Positions 7,191 through 7,799 of a stretch of 7,799 bases of DNA are shown piece after piece. A program made the position numbers and the translations under genes. Source of the DNA: DATLCI01 sp035526435 (GTDB taxonomy: Bacteria; Acidobacteriota; Terriglobia; Terriglobales; Acidobacteriaceae); assembly GCA_035526435.1 (NCBI GenBank), contig DATLCI010000034.1, forward strand, positions 1-7,799. Reading direction: 5' to 3'. Each line of letters opens with the position of its first letter. The first letter of the stretch is position 1. Below the pieces are notes generated by a model. It did not search any database. It had not been told where the DNA came from and saw only the letters and a list, made by a program, of their open reading frames with translations.

Positions 7191-7260
7191 ATGCCACGAC
7201 GCACTGACATCTCGAAAATCCTCATCATCGGCTCCACGCCTGTTGTTTTTGCTTTGAAAG

Positions 7261-7280
7261 GGCGCGGCTTTAGCTGCGCC
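7261..7280. repeat. REP-like hairpin 1
   Basis: GGCGCGGC, loop TTTA, GCTGCGCC: an 8-base stem with one G-T mismatch or wobble. It shares the GGC-TTTA-GC core with hairpin 2 but has a different outer stem. No inverted partner is seen at the right edge of the window. Confidence 0.65.
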
Positions 7281-7294
7281 GCCAATGTTCGAAA

Positions 7295-7319
7295 GGAATC
7301 GGCTTTAGCCGCTGAGGTA
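7295..7319. repeat. REP-like element 2 (left member of an inverted pair)
   Basis: The core is CGGC, loop TTTA, GCCG, within a 25-base block that recurs in inverted orientation at 7770-7795. Apart from two substitutions and a one-base indel, the two copies match. Its right end contains GAGG (7314-7317), which serves as the probable Shine-Dalgarno site of the RAYT gene 7 bases downstream. Confidence 0.75.
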
Positions 7320-7324
7320 GGGTT

Positions 7325-7799
7325 GTGAGGCCGAAAAGAGAGCATTCAACCAATAACCGGCAGACTTATTTTGTCGGGTCTCAGTCTGCAGAGCGTAAGC
7401 CTCTCTTCAAGTATGACCGATGGGCGAAGCTGCTCATCGATTGCCTTTATCATTATCGAGGAACGGGCTACCTTCTCCACGAGTTTGTCATCATGCACGA
7501 TCACTTCCACCTCTTGATCACGCCGACCGGAAGCTTGGAGAAGGCCGCGCAGCTTGTTAAGGGCGGATTCTCCTTCAGGGCCAAGAAGGAGCTGGAGTAT
7601 CCCTGGGAAGTCTGGCAAAAAGGATATTCGGATCATCGAGTGCGGAACGCCACGGACTACGGCGAGCATGTGACATACATTCACATGAATCCCGTGCGCA
7701 AGGGTTATTGCGCGAAGGTAGAGGACTACCCATACAGTTCAGCATTTCCAGGATTCGAGCTAGACCCGGTACCTCAGGGGCTAAAGCCCGAGTCCTTGG
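7325..7799 (+). CDS. REP-associated tyrosine transposase (RAYT, Y1/HUH family), 3' end outside window
   Basis: This is a single-strand DNA transposase-like nuclease of the IS200/IS605 TnpA (Y1) superfamily that recognises REP hairpins. The window holds 158 codons of open frame. Seen: the N-terminal strand YFVGSQ (15-20), EFVIMHDHFHLLITP (53-67) with the HUH motif H60-F61-H62, WQKGYSDHRVR (97-107), and TYIHMNPVRKGY (117-128), with Tyr118 the probable catalytic nucleophile, followed by DYPYSSA (134-140). All core motifs are intact, so the gene is not visibly decayed. The start is GTG at 7325, overlapping the TGA of the interrupted carB frame, with GAGG 7 bases upstream. The last visible codons (QGLKPESL) are encoded by the inverted REP. 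Most of a normal RAYT is present; the stop lies just outside. Confidence 0.88.
   Translation, partial: MRPKREHSTNNRQTYFVGSQSAERKPLFKYDRWAKLLIDCLYHYRGTGYLLHEFVIMHDHFHLLITPTGSLEKAAQLVKGGFSFRAKKELEYPWEVWQKGYSDHRVRNATDYGEHVTYIHMNPVRKGYCAKVEDYPYSSAFPGFELDPVPQGLKPESL
7770..7795. repeat. REP-like element 3 (inverted copy inside the RAYT 3' coding region)
   Basis: The core is GGGC, loop TAAA, GCCC. Its reverse complement matches the block at 7295-7319: both share CTGAGGTA, the GGCTTTAGCC core and an outer GGA-TC. It is read in frame as PQGLKPES in the RAYT C-terminus. Confidence 0.75.

Larger units (their letters stand above)
7191..7328 (+). pseudogene. carB: carB 5' fragment, interrupted by a REP/RAYT element
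   Basis: The ATG abuts the carA stop (TAAATG), with GGAGG 14 bases upstream. The first 15 codons read MPRRTDISKILIIGS, matching the start of CarB (typically MPKRTDI..ILI.GSGPIVIGQ). After the Ser codon (7233-7235) the frame reads TPVVFALKGRGFS and continues through REP-type DNA to a TGA at 7326-7328. Only 45 codons are open, against roughly 1,070 for CarB. A loose resemblance (PVV for PIV) could extend homology to about 7250, so the breakpoint lies between 7236 and about 7254. The remainder of carB may lie beyond the window after the element, or an intact copy may exist elsewhere. The N-terminal match and the truncation are seen; insertion as the cause is inferred. Confidence 0.75.
7236..7799 (+). 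mobile_element. REP/RAYT element inserted at the start of carB (right end outside window)
   Basis: The element consists of two REP-like hairpins (7261-7280 and 7295-7319), a RAYT transposase gene on the plus strand (from 7325), and a third, inverted REP copy (7770-7795). Inverted REPs around a RAYT gene are the usual arrangement of such domesticated or slowly moving units. The left boundary is set only by loss of carB homology and is uncertain by about 20 bases. The right boundary is not in the window. Confidence 0.65.

Noticed and set aside
7261..7319. Rho-independent terminator after carA
   Set aside because: The hairpins have TTTA loops and are not followed by a T-run; the second recurs inverted at 7770-7795, which fits REP elements rather than a terminator.
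7261..7319. CRISPR repeats
   Set aside because: Only two short hairpins of differing stems, with no regular spacers and no cas genes.
7346..7684. 112-codon minus-strand frame at the right end
   Set aside because: Antisense to the RAYT gene, which carries the HUH and YIHMNP motifs in the plus frame.

Overview
The window reads as chromosomal DNA of a moderately GC-rich bacterium, most likely an acidobacterium (Terriglobia-like). This is inferred from the gene families, from the REP-type hairpins built on GGCTTTAGCC beside a REP-associated tyrosine transposase, and from a degenerate 7-base repeat in an intergenic gap. No rRNA or other decisive marker is present, so the assignment is tentative.

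Layout. Positions 1-2856 hold a tight four-gene operon on the minus strand, read right to left: ygfZ-like folate-binding protein, DUF1844 protein, PhnP-like metallo-beta-lactamase-fold hydrolase, and ribF (cut by the left edge). Gaps are 11 and 3 bases, followed by a one-base TGATG stop/start overlap, so the genes are surely co-transcribed. A divergent gap of about 170 bases follows. On the plus strand come an isocitrate/isopropylmalate-type dehydrogenase (3032-4090) and, 14 bases on, a GT-C (GT39-like) integral membrane glycosyltransferase (4105-5694). A 365-base gap holds one doubtful 46-codon frame and a good extended -10 promoter for carA (6060-7190).

The notable part is the right end. 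An ATG follows the carA stop directly, and its first 15 codons read as the canonical N-terminus of carB, the large subunit of carbamoyl-phosphate synthetase. The homology then stops inside the first glycine-rich motif. It is replaced by two REP-like hairpins and a RAYT (Y1 HUH transposase) gene that runs off the window. A second, inverted copy of the REP lies in the RAYT 3' coding region. The car operon therefore looks interrupted by a REP/RAYT element at the start of carB, and the element is not complete in this window.

Functional links. RibF makes FMN and FAD, YgfZ is a folate-dependent Fe-S maintenance factor, and CarA supplies ammonia for carbamoyl phosphate (pyrimidines and arginine). 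The roles of the DUF1844 protein and of the hydrolase in that operon are not known. No new defence or biosynthetic system is visible; the carB/RAYT junction is the item most worth following up.
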